Assembly: GCF_021653975.1 (NCBI RefSeq)
Contig: NZ_JAJKFK010000002.1
Span: forward strand, 124,001 to 188,000
DNA length: 64,000 nucleotides
DNA from: Amycolatopsis sp. GM8
GTDB taxonomy: Bacteria; Actinomycetota; Actinomycetes; Mycobacteriales; Pseudonocardiaceae
Reading direction: 5' to 3'
The notes below the pieces were generated by a model. The model saw nothing but the letters and a program-made list of their open reading frames with translations. It did not search any database and had not been told where the DNA came from. A program made the position numbers and the translations under genes. Shown in pieces: positions 49,377-58,171 of this stretch; the first letter of the stretch is position 1, and each line of letters opens with the position of its first letter.

Positions 49377-52111
49377 GACACTCCCCAAGCGGTTGCGTCG
49401 GCGGATTGCCCGGCCGGTGCGGGCGCGGCGGGAGGGTGCCCCTCGACTTCGGCGTCGCCGAGGTACGCGGCGCGCACAGTGGACGACGTGAGGATCTCGG
49501 CCGGTGGCCCTTCGGCGATCAGACAGCCGAAGTCGAGCACATAGAGGTAGGAGCACAGCCTGCTGACCAGCGAAATGTCGTGCTCCACCAGCAAAACCGC
49601 CACCTCGCGTTCGCGGACGACCCGTTCGATGACGTCGCCGAACCGTGCCGTCTCCACCCGGTCCAGCCCGGCCGACGGCTCGTCGAGCAGCAGCACGTGG
49701 AAGGGCCCCGCCAGGCAACGGGCCAGTTCGACCAGCCGTCGCTGCCCGGTGGACAGCGACCCGACGACACGGTCCGCGATCTCACCGAGGTCGCACAACG
49801 CGATCGCGTCTTCGGCCTCGGCGGCGATGCGGGTCTTGTCGGCCCGCGTGCTCCACACATGGCGCAATGGGTTGTTCCCCGCGATGGCTCCCTCCACGCC
49901 GAGCGCGACGTTTTCGCGCACCGTGCGGGACTCGAACAGCGCCATCTGCTGGAACGTGCGGCCGAGTCCCCGACGCGCCCGGGGGCCCAGACCGGCACGG
50001 CCGAGATCGCGGCCGTCGAGCAGTACGCGCCCGGACGACGGCCGGATGATCCCGCAGGTGGCGTTGAAGGTCGTGGTCTTACCGGCGCCGTTGGGCCCGA
50101 TGAGCCCGGTGATGCGATTCGCGGGAACGGCGAGCGAGACCCCGTCGACGGCCTTGAGGCCGCCGAAGCGGACGCGCACATCCACGACCTCGACGGGGGT
50201 CGCGGCCGCCGGGCCGCCGGGACGGCGTGGTCGTGCGGCCACGGGTTTGGTTGCCGCACGGGTCTTGGCGGGCCGGGCGCGCTGGAAACGCCGGACCCAC
50301 TTCGGCGCTTCGCTGTGCCCTTGGCGCGCGTAGACGAGGGCGAAGGTCGCCGCCCCCAACCCGAACAACAGGTTGAGGTAGTCGGTGGTCGCGGCAGCAT
50401 CCAAATAGGACGGTACGAGGCCGATCCCGGCGGCGGCGATCACCGCGTACCACGGAGAACTGCCCGGGTTGATCACGACGAGCACGAAAATCGTGAGCGA
50501 CAGGAGCGGCCCATAGGACGCCGCGGTCACGGCCTGCTGCCCCGCGCCACCCAGCACACCGGCGAACGCGGCGAGGAAAGCCGACAGGCAGAACACCAGT
50601 ACCCGGGCGATGTTCACCGACACGCCGGTCGCCTCGAGCCCGTGCACACTGTCGTTCAACGCGCCCAGCAACCGGCCGAGGCGGCTGCGAGTGACCGCGG
50701 TGACGAGCAGCGCGACGAGCACCACGAGCCCGAGCACGAGGTAGAAGTACCCCTCGTCCGAGGCCAGCCAGCCGTCACCCGGGCGCTCCACGAAAATCGT
50801 GGCCCCCTCGTTGCCGAACATCCACGGCAGCGGGAAGAACAGGTAGGTCACGACGACGGCGAACCCGAAAGTCGCCAGCGCCAGATACAGCCCGGAGAGC
50901 CGGATCGCCGGCACGGCCAGCAATGCGCCGACCGGTATGGCCACAATGGACGCGAGCACGAGCGTCACGCCCCACGGCAGGTGGAACAGGTTGGTGAACT
51001 GCGTGAAGGCGCACACCCCGATCGCCATGAACGTCACATGGCCCAGTGAGACCTGACCGGACAGCCGGGTGAGCAGACCCAACGCCAGGAACAGGATCAC
51101 GTACGCCAGGCTCAGCGTGTAGTCGGCCAGGTGGAACCCCGCGTAGAGCGGCGCCAGCGCGACGAGCACGACAAGCGCGAGACCGCCGGTGGCCTGAACG
51201 GGACCGGGCATCCGCCAGGCGGGTGCGCGAGGCGGGACGAGCCGGGTGCGATGTCCGAGCACCCGCTTCGGCGAGAGCAGCAGGACGAGGAACAACACGA
51301 CGAACGGCAACGCGCTCGGCAGGCCGCTGAGCGGCCCGTCCGGGAAGAACATCGTGCACAGTGACGACGCGACGCCGATCGCCAGGCCGCCGAGATAGGT
51401 GCGCGGCAGACTGGTGAACGAACCCACCGCGGCCGCGCCGAAGGCCTGGACGACGAGCAGGGTGAGGGTCTGGCCGTCGAGCGGGACCAGCGGTGCGATC
51501 GCGACCCCGGACGCCGCCGCGAACGTCACGCCGATGCTCCAGCCCCACCGCCGGGCCCTGGCCGGGCTGCGCCCGGCCAGGTCGAGCAGCCCCGGGTCGT
51601 CGACGACCGCCCGCATGGCGAGGCCGGTCCGGGTCAGGGTGAACAGCAGGAACAGACCGATGCTCGCGAGCAGCACGAACACCACCATGATCAGCTGCGC
51701 GGTGGTGACGACCGTCGAGCCGATGTCGATGCGCTGCTCGGGCAGGAACTGCGGCACGGTCCGGATCTCCGCGGTCCCGTAGATCAGCGAGACCGACGCC
51801 TCGACGATCAGCACGATGCCGACGGTGGTGGTGACCTGGACCGCGAGCGGCGCGCTCGGCAGGCTCCGGGTGAGCAGTTCGAGCACGTAGCCCATCACCG
51901 GTCCGGCCACCAGGATCGCCACCGCGGCCGCCAGTGGCCACGCGAGGTGGTGACTGACATGCAGCGTGTAGAAGACGAACGCGGCGACCGTGGCGAGTGA
52001 GCCGTGCGCGAAGTTGAAGACCCCGGAGGTCCGGTGCGTCAGCACCAGACCGATACCGGCCAGGCTGTAGACCGACCCGAGGACTATGCCGATGACGATG
52101 TAGGACAGCAT
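49373..52111 (-). CDS. LivH-LivM-LivG fusion: two permeases and an ATPase in one protein
   Basis: A single 912-aa chain holding three normally separate ABC subunits. Residues 1 to about 285 are a LivH permease (GSVYSLAGIGLVLTHRTSGVFNFAHGS). About 300-600 are a LivM permease (YVILFLALGLLTRLSGQVSLGHVTFMAIG). After a basic, proline-rich linker, about 640-905 are a LivG ATPase (Walker A GPNGAGKTT near 668, LSTGQRRLVELARCLAG, VLLLDEPSAGLD). All motifs are intact, so it should work with LivF and the binding protein six bases upstream. Permease fused with one ATPase is known; all three together is unusual. Confidence 0.92.
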   Translation of the reverse strand: MLSYIVIGIVLGSVYSLAGIGLVLTHRTSGVFNFAHGSLATVAAFVFYTLHVSHHLAWPLAAAVAILVAGPVMGYVLELLTRSLPSAPLAVQVTTTVGIVLIVEASVSLIYGTAEIRTVPQFLPEQRIDIGSTVVTTAQLIMVVFVLLASIGLFLLFTLTRTGLAMRAVVDDPGLLDLAGRSPARARRWGWSIGVTFAAASGVAIAPLVPLDGQTLTLLVVQAFGAAAVGSFTSLPRTYLGGLAIGVASSLCTMFFPDGPLSGLPSALPFVVLFLVLLLSPKRVLGHRTRLVPPRAPAWRMPGPVQATGGLALVVLVALAPLYAGFHLADYTLSLAYVILFLALGLLTRLSGQVSLGHVTFMAIGVCAFTQFTNLFHLPWGVTLVLASIVAIPVGALLAVPAIRLSGLYLALATFGFAVVVTYLFFPLPWMFGNEGATIFVERPGDGWLASDEGYFYLVLGLVVLVALLVTAVTRSRLGRLLGALNDSVHGLEATGVSVNIARVLVFCLSAFLAAFAGVLGGAGQQAVTAASYGPLLSLTIFVLVVINPGSSPWYAVIAAAGIGLVPSYLDAAATTDYLNLLFGLGAATFALVYARQGHSEAPKWVRRFQRARPAKTRAATKPVAARPRRPGGPAAATPVEVVDVRVRFGGLKAVDGVSLAVPANRITGLIGPNGAGKTTTFNATCGIIRPSSGRVLLDGRDLGRAGLGPRARRGLGRTFQQMALFESRTVRENVALGVEGAIAGNNPLRHVWSTRADKTRIAAEAEDAIALCDLGEIADRVVGSLSTGQRRLVELARCLAGPFHVLLLDEPSAGLDRVETARFGDVIERVVREREVAVLLVEHDISLVSRLCSYLYVLDFGCLIAEGPPAEILTSSTVRAAYLGDAEVEGHPPAAPAPAGQSADATAWGVS

Positions 52112-52117
52112 CCGCGG

Positions 52118-53359
52118 CTACTTCTGCTTGGCCAGGCTCGTCACGAGGTCCTGGGGCGCGCACACCTTCAGCTGGTCACTCGGCGCCCACTTCCCGTTTT
52201 CGATCTGGGTCAGGAACGCGCAGTTGGTCACGGTCGGTTGGCCCTTCGTGATGTTCAGCGGCGGGGTGAACCCGCCGAGGTCGAAACCCTGGGGCAGCGC
52301 GTAAAGGCCGGCGAGGACCGATTCGGAGGTGACGTTGTCGGAGTTGGACGCCTCGACCGCGGCCTTGAACAACATCCCGTCGATGTAGGCGGCGGAGAAG
52401 AACGGCTGGACGTTGCCCTTCACGCTCGGGGCGAACTTCGTCACGGCGTCCTCGAAGGCTTGGCCGGCCGGTGTCCGCTGCGCGATCGCGTCGACGTACA
52501 GCGGGTACCGGTTGTCGACGTTCTTCAGGCCCTGCCCGGCCGGGCTCTGCAGCACGTCGGCGGTGACGTTGCCGCCGCCGGAGACGTAACCGATCGGCAT
52601 GCCGAGGGTGCGGCACTGTTCGGCGACCGGGCGCACCGGCACCTTGATGATCATCGACTGGGCGCCCGCGTCCTTGGCCGCCTGGCACTGCGGCACGTAA
52701 CTGGGCGCGGTGGACGACACCTTCTGGTTGATGACCAGATCGACCCCGACATCGTGCGCGACCTCGTCCTGCTGTGCGCTGAGTGCCGCGCAATTGGGGC
52801 TCTCGGCGCAGACATAGGACGCGACCTTCGGGCCGAAGGATTTCGCGACCTGGAGCTCGACATAGGTCTGTGCGGCGGTGCTGGCGCCGGTCGGGAAGAA
52901 CATCGGGGACGTGTAGAACGGTGGCGTCAGTGAGAACCCGCCGATGACGGGGATCTGCTTCTGCTCCACGTACTGCGACCACGTCGGGCTCGGCACGCTG
53001 TTGTCCGAGACGATCGCGCTGACGTGGTCCTTTTCGACGAGTTCCTTGACCTTGGCCAGCGCGGTGGTCGCGTTGCCGGCGTCGTCCTCGATGAAGAGCT
53101 TGACCTTCTTTCCCTTGATACCGCCCGCGGCGTTCACCGAGTCCGCCCACATCTGGATGCCGTCCTTGGCCGGGCCGATCGTCGACGCGGTTCGGCCGGT
53201 GTAGCTGCCGATCGCGCCGATCACGATCTCGTCCGGGCTCGCGGACCCACTGGAGCCGCATGCCGCCGCGGCGGTCAGGGTCATCGCGGCGGCGACGGTG
53301 ACGCCTGCGAATCGGCTTGCCTTTGTCAACCTCGCTGTCAACATGTTTGGCGCGCGCAC
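52118..53359 (-). CDS. Branched-chain-type substrate-binding lipoprotein
   Basis: A 413-aa extracellular solute-binding protein. The signal peptide ends in a lipobox AAAC with the lipid-anchored Cys34. The mature part has the Peripla_BP_6 start IVIGAIGSYTGRTASTIGPAKDGIQMWADSVNAAGGIKGKKV. GTG at 53359 is chosen because GGAG lies five bases before it; an ATG 15 bases later is possible. First gene of the importer operon; a candidate IclR site lies 102 bp upstream. Four cysteines in the mature chain are more than usual and may form disulfides. Confidence 0.9.
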   Translation of the reverse strand: MRAPNMLTARLTKASRFAGVTVAAAMTLTAAAACGSSGSASPDEIVIGAIGSYTGRTASTIGPAKDGIQMWADSVNAAGGIKGKKVKLFIEDDAGNATTALAKVKELVEKDHVSAIVSDNSVPSPTWSQYVEQKQIPVIGGFSLTPPFYTSPMFFPTGASTAAQTYVELQVAKSFGPKVASYVCAESPNCAALSAQQDEVAHDVGVDLVINQKVSSTAPSYVPQCQAAKDAGAQSMIIKVPVRPVAEQCRTLGMPIGYVSGGGNVTADVLQSPAGQGLKNVDNRYPLYVDAIAQRTPAGQAFEDAVTKFAPSVKGNVQPFFSAAYIDGMLFKAAVEASNSDNVTSESVLAGLYALPQGFDLGGFTPPLNITKGQPTVTNCAFLTQIENGKWAPSDQLKVCAPQDLVTSLAKQK

Positions 53360-53461
53360 CTGGTCTCCACTTCTCCGACGGTCCGATCTTGCCAACCGGC
53401 GGGCTGCCGGGGCCTTGCGTGCAGAAACCGTAAGCGCGGTGGCGCGGCCTGCCCGGGGCGT

Positions 53462-53480
53462 CATCCCGGTCACTGGTACG
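53462..53480 (-). promoter_or_regulatory. Candidate IclR-regulon motif, copy 3
   Basis: On the minus strand, CGTACCAGTGACCGGGATG, 102 bp before the substrate-binding protein gene. It shares 15 of 19 bases with copy 2 and the exact core TGACCGGGAT with copy 1. It sits in the divergent gap between the importer and a GntR gene, so a GntR site cannot be excluded. Confidence 0.45.
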
Positions 53481-53591
53481 TCGCTGGTTCGCCGCTGCCG
53501 GGCGATGGCGCGGCGGGCCGGACGGTGTTCCTGCCCACTGTGGAGGTGGCCGCCGTGTGCGCCCGCACGGCAACCGGACTACCTTTTTGTT

Positions 53592-54323
53592 GTGAAGACA
53601 GCTGAGGGGGGTTCGGGTAGCCGTCGCCGGTATCTGGACATCGCACAGAACTTGCTCACCGCCTTCAACAACGGTGAGTACAGCCCGGGAGACCGGCTGC
53701 CGGCGCACTCCGAAATCGCGACGCAGGCCAACGTGTCACGCGCTACGGCTCGCGAGGCGTTCCTGGCCCTGGAACTCATCGGGGCGATCGAAGTACGCCA
53801 TGGTGACGGCACTTTCTTACGCGGCTCCGCGGCGAAAGTGGGTGGTGCGCACAGCTCCCCGCTCGACGTCCCGCCCCGTGAGCTGATCGAGTGCCGCCTG
53901 CACATCGAGCCGATCGTGGCGGGTCTGGCCGCCGCCCGTATCCCGGACGAGCAGTTCGCTGTGCTGGAGGGCATCCTCGACGAGCAACAGGACCTGGTCG
54001 ACAAGGGTGAGAAGGTCGCCCGCTTCGTCGCACTCGGCCTCGACTTCCACACCACCCTGGCGCCGGGCTGCGGCAACTCCCAACTGGCGGACATCGTCCG
54101 GCAGCTGGTCAACTTCGAGCACCACCCGCTGTGGGCTTTGGTCAATCAGCAGGGCATGCCGGACGCCCGCTCCCGCCAGTCCCAGGTCGACGAACACCGC
54201 GCCGTTTTCGACGGCCTGCGCTCGCGCCACCCGGAAACCGCGAGCGGCGCGATGAGCCGCCACCTGGGCCACCTCGAGCGAACCTTGTTCCCCAGCGCCG
54301 AAAACGCGCGTTCGGCGGAATGA
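53592..54323 (+). CDS. GntR/FadR-family regulator, paralogue 1
   Basis: A 243-aa regulator with an N-terminal winged helix (PGDRLPAHSEIATQANVSRATAREAFLALELIGAIEVRHGDGTFLRG, about 32-75) and a C-terminal FCD ligand domain. The GTG at 53592 has no ribosome site; a TACCTT at 53580-53585 ends six bases before it, so the transcript is probably leaderless. It is very similar to the GntR protein at 60592-61332 along its whole length (RATAREAFLALELIGAIEVRHGDGTF is identical in both). It converges on ribokinase and probably serves the nucleoside locus, or the divergent importer. Confidence 0.88.
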   Translation: MKTAEGGSGSRRRYLDIAQNLLTAFNNGEYSPGDRLPAHSEIATQANVSRATAREAFLALELIGAIEVRHGDGTFLRGSAAKVGGAHSSPLDVPPRELIECRLHIEPIVAGLAAARIPDEQFAVLEGILDEQQDLVDKGEKVARFVALGLDFHTTLAPGCGNSQLADIVRQLVNFEHHPLWALVNQQGMPDARSRQSQVDEHRAVFDGLRSRHPETASGAMSRHLGHLERTLFPSAENARSAE

Positions 54324-54350
54324 CCTAGCCCGTGTTTCGGCGCGGCAGGT

Positions 54351-55262
54351 CTACCGGCCGTCGTCGGCAATGAGGTCGTCGAGGCTCGGCATGGCGGACT
54401 GCGCACCCGGCGCCGTACAGGCCAGGGCGGCGGCGTGGTTGGCCAGCCCCAGAGCTTTGCGTGGGTCACCACCGGCAGCGAGCGCGGCGGCGAAGGCGCC
54501 GACGAAGGTGTCCCCCGCCCCCGTGGTGTCGGTGACCTCGATCGCGCGCCCGGGGACGTGACACGCCGCATCGCCGCCCGGGCCCGCCATGACCACCCCA
54601 TTCGCGCCGAGGGTCGTCACGACCTCGACGTCCAGCCGGCGCGCAAGCTCAGTGGCCGTCGTCCGCGGGTCCGCCGCGGCAAGACCGTACCGGCCGGCCA
54701 GCACCTCGGCCTCCGTCTCATTGATGACCAGGATGTCGACGGCTCCGACCAGGTCCGAGACGTCAGAAATGGGCGCTGCGTTGAGGATGGTGCGCGCTCC
54801 GCGACCGCGCGCGACACGCAGCGCCGCGGCGACGACGGGCAGCGGAAGCTCCAGCTGAGCGACCAGGATGTCGCCCTGGCGCAGCAGGGAACGAAGAGCT
54901 TCCACATGGTGACCCGCCACGTCGCCATTGGCACCGGGAACGACCACGATCGAGTTCTCGCCGGAATCGGTCACGGTGACCACCGCCAGCCCGGTGCTGC
55001 GCTGCACCCGGGTCACGGCGGTGGCCTCGACACCATTGGCCTTCAGGTTTCCGATCTGGCGCGCCCCGCTGTCGTCCACGCCGACGGCGCCGACCATGGC
55101 GACCTTCGCGCCGAACCGGGCCGCCGCGACGGCCTGGTTGGCGCCCTTACCTCCGGGCAGGCGTGACGCGCTCGTTCCCAACAGCGTTTCGCCCGGTCGC
55201 GGGGTCCGGGCGACTCTCAGGACGAGGTCCTCATTGATCGAACCGAAGACCGCGACACTCAA
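54351..55262 (-). CDS. rbsK: Ribokinase
   Basis: A 303-aa PfkB-family sugar kinase: GSINEDLV and [18 protein letters not shown] form the N-terminal sugar site, and DTTGAGDTFVGAFAAAL is the C-terminal anion hole with the catalytic Asp. It phosphorylates ribose released by the nucleoside hydrolases to ribose 5-phosphate. The TTG at 55262 overlaps the hydrolase stop (TTGA) and is the only start that gives the normal ribokinase N-terminus. Last gene of the operon. Confidence 0.9.
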   Translation of the reverse strand: MSVAVFGSINEDLVLRVARTPRPGETLLGTSASRLPGGKGANQAVAAARFGAKVAMVGAVGVDDSGARQIGNLKANGVEATAVTRVQRSTGLAVVTVTDSGENSIVVVPGANGDVAGHHVEALRSLLRQGDILVAQLELPLPVVAAALRVARGRGARTILNAAPISDVSDLVGAVDILVINETEAEVLAGRYGLAAADPRTTATELARRLDVEVVTTLGANGVVMAGPGGDAACHVPGRAIEVTDTTGAGDTFVGAFAAALAAGGDPRKALGLANHAAALACTAPGAQSAMPSLDDLIADDGR

Positions 55263-56239
55263 CTTTGGACACTGCTCAACTGCGACTGCTGTGCGCTGAT
55301 GGTGGTGATCGCGTCGATGATCAGGTTCCAGAACGCGTCGAAGTCCAGCTTCGTCGCGACGAGGGTGTTGAACGGCTCGCCGAAGGCCCCGAGAAAATCG
55401 GTGACCGTGTCGCCGTAGGTCCACTGACCCCGCGTTTCGACGGCGACGAACGCGTCCTCGACGTGGAGGATGTCCGGGTTGATCACCCGCGCCACCGCGC
55501 AGGCGTCATGGATCGGCGGGTGCGGCAGCTTGTACACCGAGTCGTAGGTGCCGCCGAAATAGTCGAGCCACGCCACGACCGTCTGGGCCAGTGGAGAGCC
55601 GATGGCGCGGATCCGCTCCTTGATCTCGGGCGTGGCAACGGCCTGGTGCGTCAGGTCCAGGCCCACCATCGTGACCTGCCAGTCGGCCGAGAACACGGCC
55701 GAGGCGGCCTCGGGGTCGGCGTAGATGTTGAACTCCGCGGCAGGTGTCGCATTGCCCTGCGTATAGGCACCGCCCATCAGCACGACTTCCCGGACCCGCC
55801 CGATGATCTTCGGCTCCAGCCGCATCGCCAGCGCGATATTGGTCAGCGGGCCGACGGGCACGAGTGTGATCTCCTGCGGCTCGGCCGCCATGACGGTGTC
55901 CACGATCAACTGCGCGGCCGGGCGCGGGTCGAGTTCCATAGTCGGCTCGGGCAGGGCCGGACCGTCCAAACCGGACGTGCCGTGCACACTGCCCACAGTG
56001 AGTTCGCCGTCGGTGGTCTGCTTGCGCACGAGCGGGAACTCGGCGCCCCTGGCGATCGGGACGTCGGCACCGACCAGGGTGGCGACCCGCATCGCGTTGT
56101 ACGTGACCTTGGGCAGGATCTGATTGCCGGCGACGGTCGTGACCGCGACGAGATCGATCTCCGGGTTGCCATGGGCGAGCAGGATCGCGATGGCGTCGTC
56201 GTGGCCGGGATCGACGTCGAGAATGATCTTGCGGGGCAT
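55259..56239 (-). CDS. Inosine-uridine-preferring nucleoside hydrolase, copy 1
   Basis: A 326-aa nucleoside N-ribohydrolase. The calcium-binding aspartate cluster DVDPGHDD (Asp8, Asp10, Asp14, Asp15) is intact, with VPVGPLTNIALA and VVLMGGAYTQGNATPAAEFNIYADPEAA as further active-site strands and a C-terminal HDACAVA. It splits a ribonucleoside into base and ribose, which ribokinase next door would use. A second, more distant copy lies at 59639. No signal peptide. Confidence 0.92.
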   Translation of the reverse strand: MPRKIILDVDPGHDDAIAILLAHGNPEIDLVAVTTVAGNQILPKVTYNAMRVATLVGADVPIARGAEFPLVRKQTTDGELTVGSVHGTSGLDGPALPEPTMELDPRPAAQLIVDTVMAAEPQEITLVPVGPLTNIALAMRLEPKIIGRVREVVLMGGAYTQGNATPAAEFNIYADPEAASAVFSADWQVTMVGLDLTHQAVATPEIKERIRAIGSPLAQTVVAWLDYFGGTYDSVYKLPHPPIHDACAVARVINPDILHVEDAFVAVETRGQWTYGDTVTDFLGAFGEPFNTLVATKLDFDAFWNLIIDAITTISAQQSQLSSVQS

Positions 56240-56287
56240 GGTGGTGGATTTCCTTCCTAGGGTGGAATCTGTGCGTGGCAGGCCGGC

Positions 56288-57208
56288 TCACTTCATGCCG
56301 GACCGGGCCAGACCGGGGATGAGTTGCCGCTGCAGGAAGATGAACAACACCAGCAGCGGGATGGTGGCGATGGACGCGCCCGCGAAACTCAGCCCCCAAT
56401 TGGGCAGCTCGCCGGGCGCGACGGATTGCGCGATGGCGACCTGGACGAGCTGTTTCTCCGGGCTCTGGATGGCGATGAGCGGCCAGAGAAAAGCGTTCCA
56501 CGAGAACAGGAAAATCGTCAAGACGAAGGTCACGAGATCGGCGCGGACATTGGGCAGGACGACCGACCAGAAGATGCGGAAGTGACCGGCGCCGTCCAGC
56601 CGCGCCGCCTCGTCCAGTTCGACCGGGACGGCCTCGAACGCCTGACGGAGCAGGAACAGTCCGAACGCGTTGGCGATCCACGGAATGCCCACCCCGACCA
56701 GGGTGTCTTCGATACCGAGCTTGCCGATCAACTCGAACATCGGCAGCGCCAATGCCTCCGCGGGAAGCATGAACGTGGCCAGGATGAGCGCGAAAATGAT
56801 GTTGCGCCCGGGAAACTTGATCCGGGTCAGCGCGTAGGCGGCCGGGCAGCAGACCACCAGTGCCCCGAGGACCTGTCCACCGGCGACCAGACCGGAATTG
56901 ACCAGCGCCTGCCCGATATCGCGCTCGGTGAACAGCTCCACGACGTTTTCGATCGTGGCGTGCAGCGGGATGAACGTCTTCCAGCTCACCGGGAACACGT
57001 CGGTGAAGATGGAGTTCTGGGTCTTCAGGCCGGACGCGAACATCCAGATATAGGGGCCCAGGAAGGCAACGATGATCACCAGCACGATGACGATCGTGGC
57101 CAGGACGCGCCCACCGCTGCGCACGATTCGCCGCGGCTGCGTGGTTGTGGGGCGCTGCTGCCCGCCGGCCGCCCGGGTGGACGGCGGGCCGGTCGTGGTC
57201 AGAGTCAT
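56288..57208 (-). CDS. CUT1-type ABC sugar permease (MalG-like)
   Basis: A 306-aa inner-membrane permease with six predicted helices after a basic N-terminus of about 35 residues. The EAA loop reads VELDEAARLDGAGHFRIFWSVVLPNVRADL, which docks the ATPase. Start ATG at 57208 is one base after the stop of the partner permease (TGAGATG). Part of the importer with the MalF-like permease and the binding lipoprotein. No ATPase gene is present; a shared MsiK-type ATPase elsewhere is the likely partner. Confidence 0.9.
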   Translation of the reverse strand: MTLTTTGPPSTRAAGGQQRPTTTQPRRIVRSGGRVLATIVIVLVIIVAFLGPYIWMFASGLKTQNSIFTDVFPVSWKTFIPLHATIENVVELFTERDIGQALVNSGLVAGGQVLGALVVCCPAAYALTRIKFPGRNIIFALILATFMLPAEALALPMFELIGKLGIEDTLVGVGIPWIANAFGLFLLRQAFEAVPVELDEAARLDGAGHFRIFWSVVLPNVRADLVTFVLTIFLFSWNAFLWPLIAIQSPEKQLVQVAIAQSVAPGELPNWGLSFAGASIATIPLLVLFIFLQRQLIPGLARSGMK

Positions 57209-57209
57209 C

Positions 57210-58154
57210 TCAGTAGTCCCATCGTGTCCGCAGCAACCGCATCTGCACGAGACTGATCGCCAGGGCGATGACGAGCAGCAGCACCGAAATCGCCGAGGCA
57301 TATCCGGGCTGTTGCAGGGTGAACGCCGTCCGGTAAATGAGATAGACGAGCGTGTTCGTGGTTCCGTTGGGCGCACCGCCGGTCATGATGTAAGCCGGGG
57401 CGAAGGACTGCAGGGCGAACACGGTGATCACCACCACGACCAGCACCGTCGTCCGGGACATCATCGGGATCGTGATGTGCACGAATCGCTGGAACCCGTT
57501 CGCCCCGTCGATCCTGGCCGCTTCCATCAGATCCTTGGGCAGCGCCTGCAATCCGCCGAGATAGAGCACGGTCGCCATGCCCAATTGCTGCCACACGGTC
57601 AGCGCGATGATCGCCGGCAGCGCCTGTGAGCCGCTGGTCAGAAACGGTTGCGGACTGATCCCCACCGCGCCGAGCGCGGAATTGACCAGACCGTTCGCGT
57701 TGAGCAGGAACGTCCACAAGGTCGCGATCACCACGGACGAGGTGATCACCGGCAGGAAGATCATCGTGCGCACAGCGCCACGGGCCGGGAGCTTTCCGTT
57801 GAGGAAAACGGCCAGCAGGAACGCGAGCGGAATCGTCACGACAACGACGCCGACGGCGAGCAGCAGCGTCACGACGAGCGACTGCACGGTCCCGCTGTCG
57901 GTGAAAATCCGCACGAAATTGTCGAAGCCGACGAAGGTGGACAGGTCGGGATTGATCAGGGTGTAGTCGAAAAAGCTGTTCCTGATCATCAGAACCAACG
58001 GCCCGTACTGGAAGATCAGGGCCAGGATGACGAAGGGCGCCAGGAAGAGGGCTGCCGCCGCGTAATCCCTCCGGGCACGGCCTCCCCCGGCCGGGGCGAA
58101 CCGCTTGGCGATTCGCCCCAGCGCGGATTTCTTGTTCGCTGAAATCGTGGCCAT
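57210..58154 (-). CDS. CUT1-type ABC sugar permease (MalF-like)
   Basis: A 314-aa membrane permease: six helices and the EAA loop PKDLMEAARIDGANGFQRFVHITIPMM. The signature FLPVITSSVVIATLWTFLLN is typical of CUT1 permeases. AGGA precedes the ATG at 58154 by six bases. It forms the channel with the MalG-like permease downstream. The operon context (nucleoside hydrolases, ribokinase) suggests that the cargo is a nucleoside or riboside. Confidence 0.9.
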   Translation of the reverse strand: MATISANKKSALGRIAKRFAPAGGGRARRDYAAAALFLAPFVILALIFQYGPLVLMIRNSFFDYTLINPDLSTFVGFDNFVRIFTDSGTVQSLVVTLLLAVGVVVVTIPLAFLLAVFLNGKLPARGAVRTMIFLPVITSSVVIATLWTFLLNANGLVNSALGAVGISPQPFLTSGSQALPAIIALTVWQQLGMATVLYLGGLQALPKDLMEAARIDGANGFQRFVHITIPMMSRTTVLVVVVITVFALQSFAPAYIMTGGAPNGTTNTLVYLIYRTAFTLQQPGYASAISVLLLVIALAISLVQMRLLRTRWDY

Positions 58155-58171
58155 CGTGGGTCCTGTTTCCG

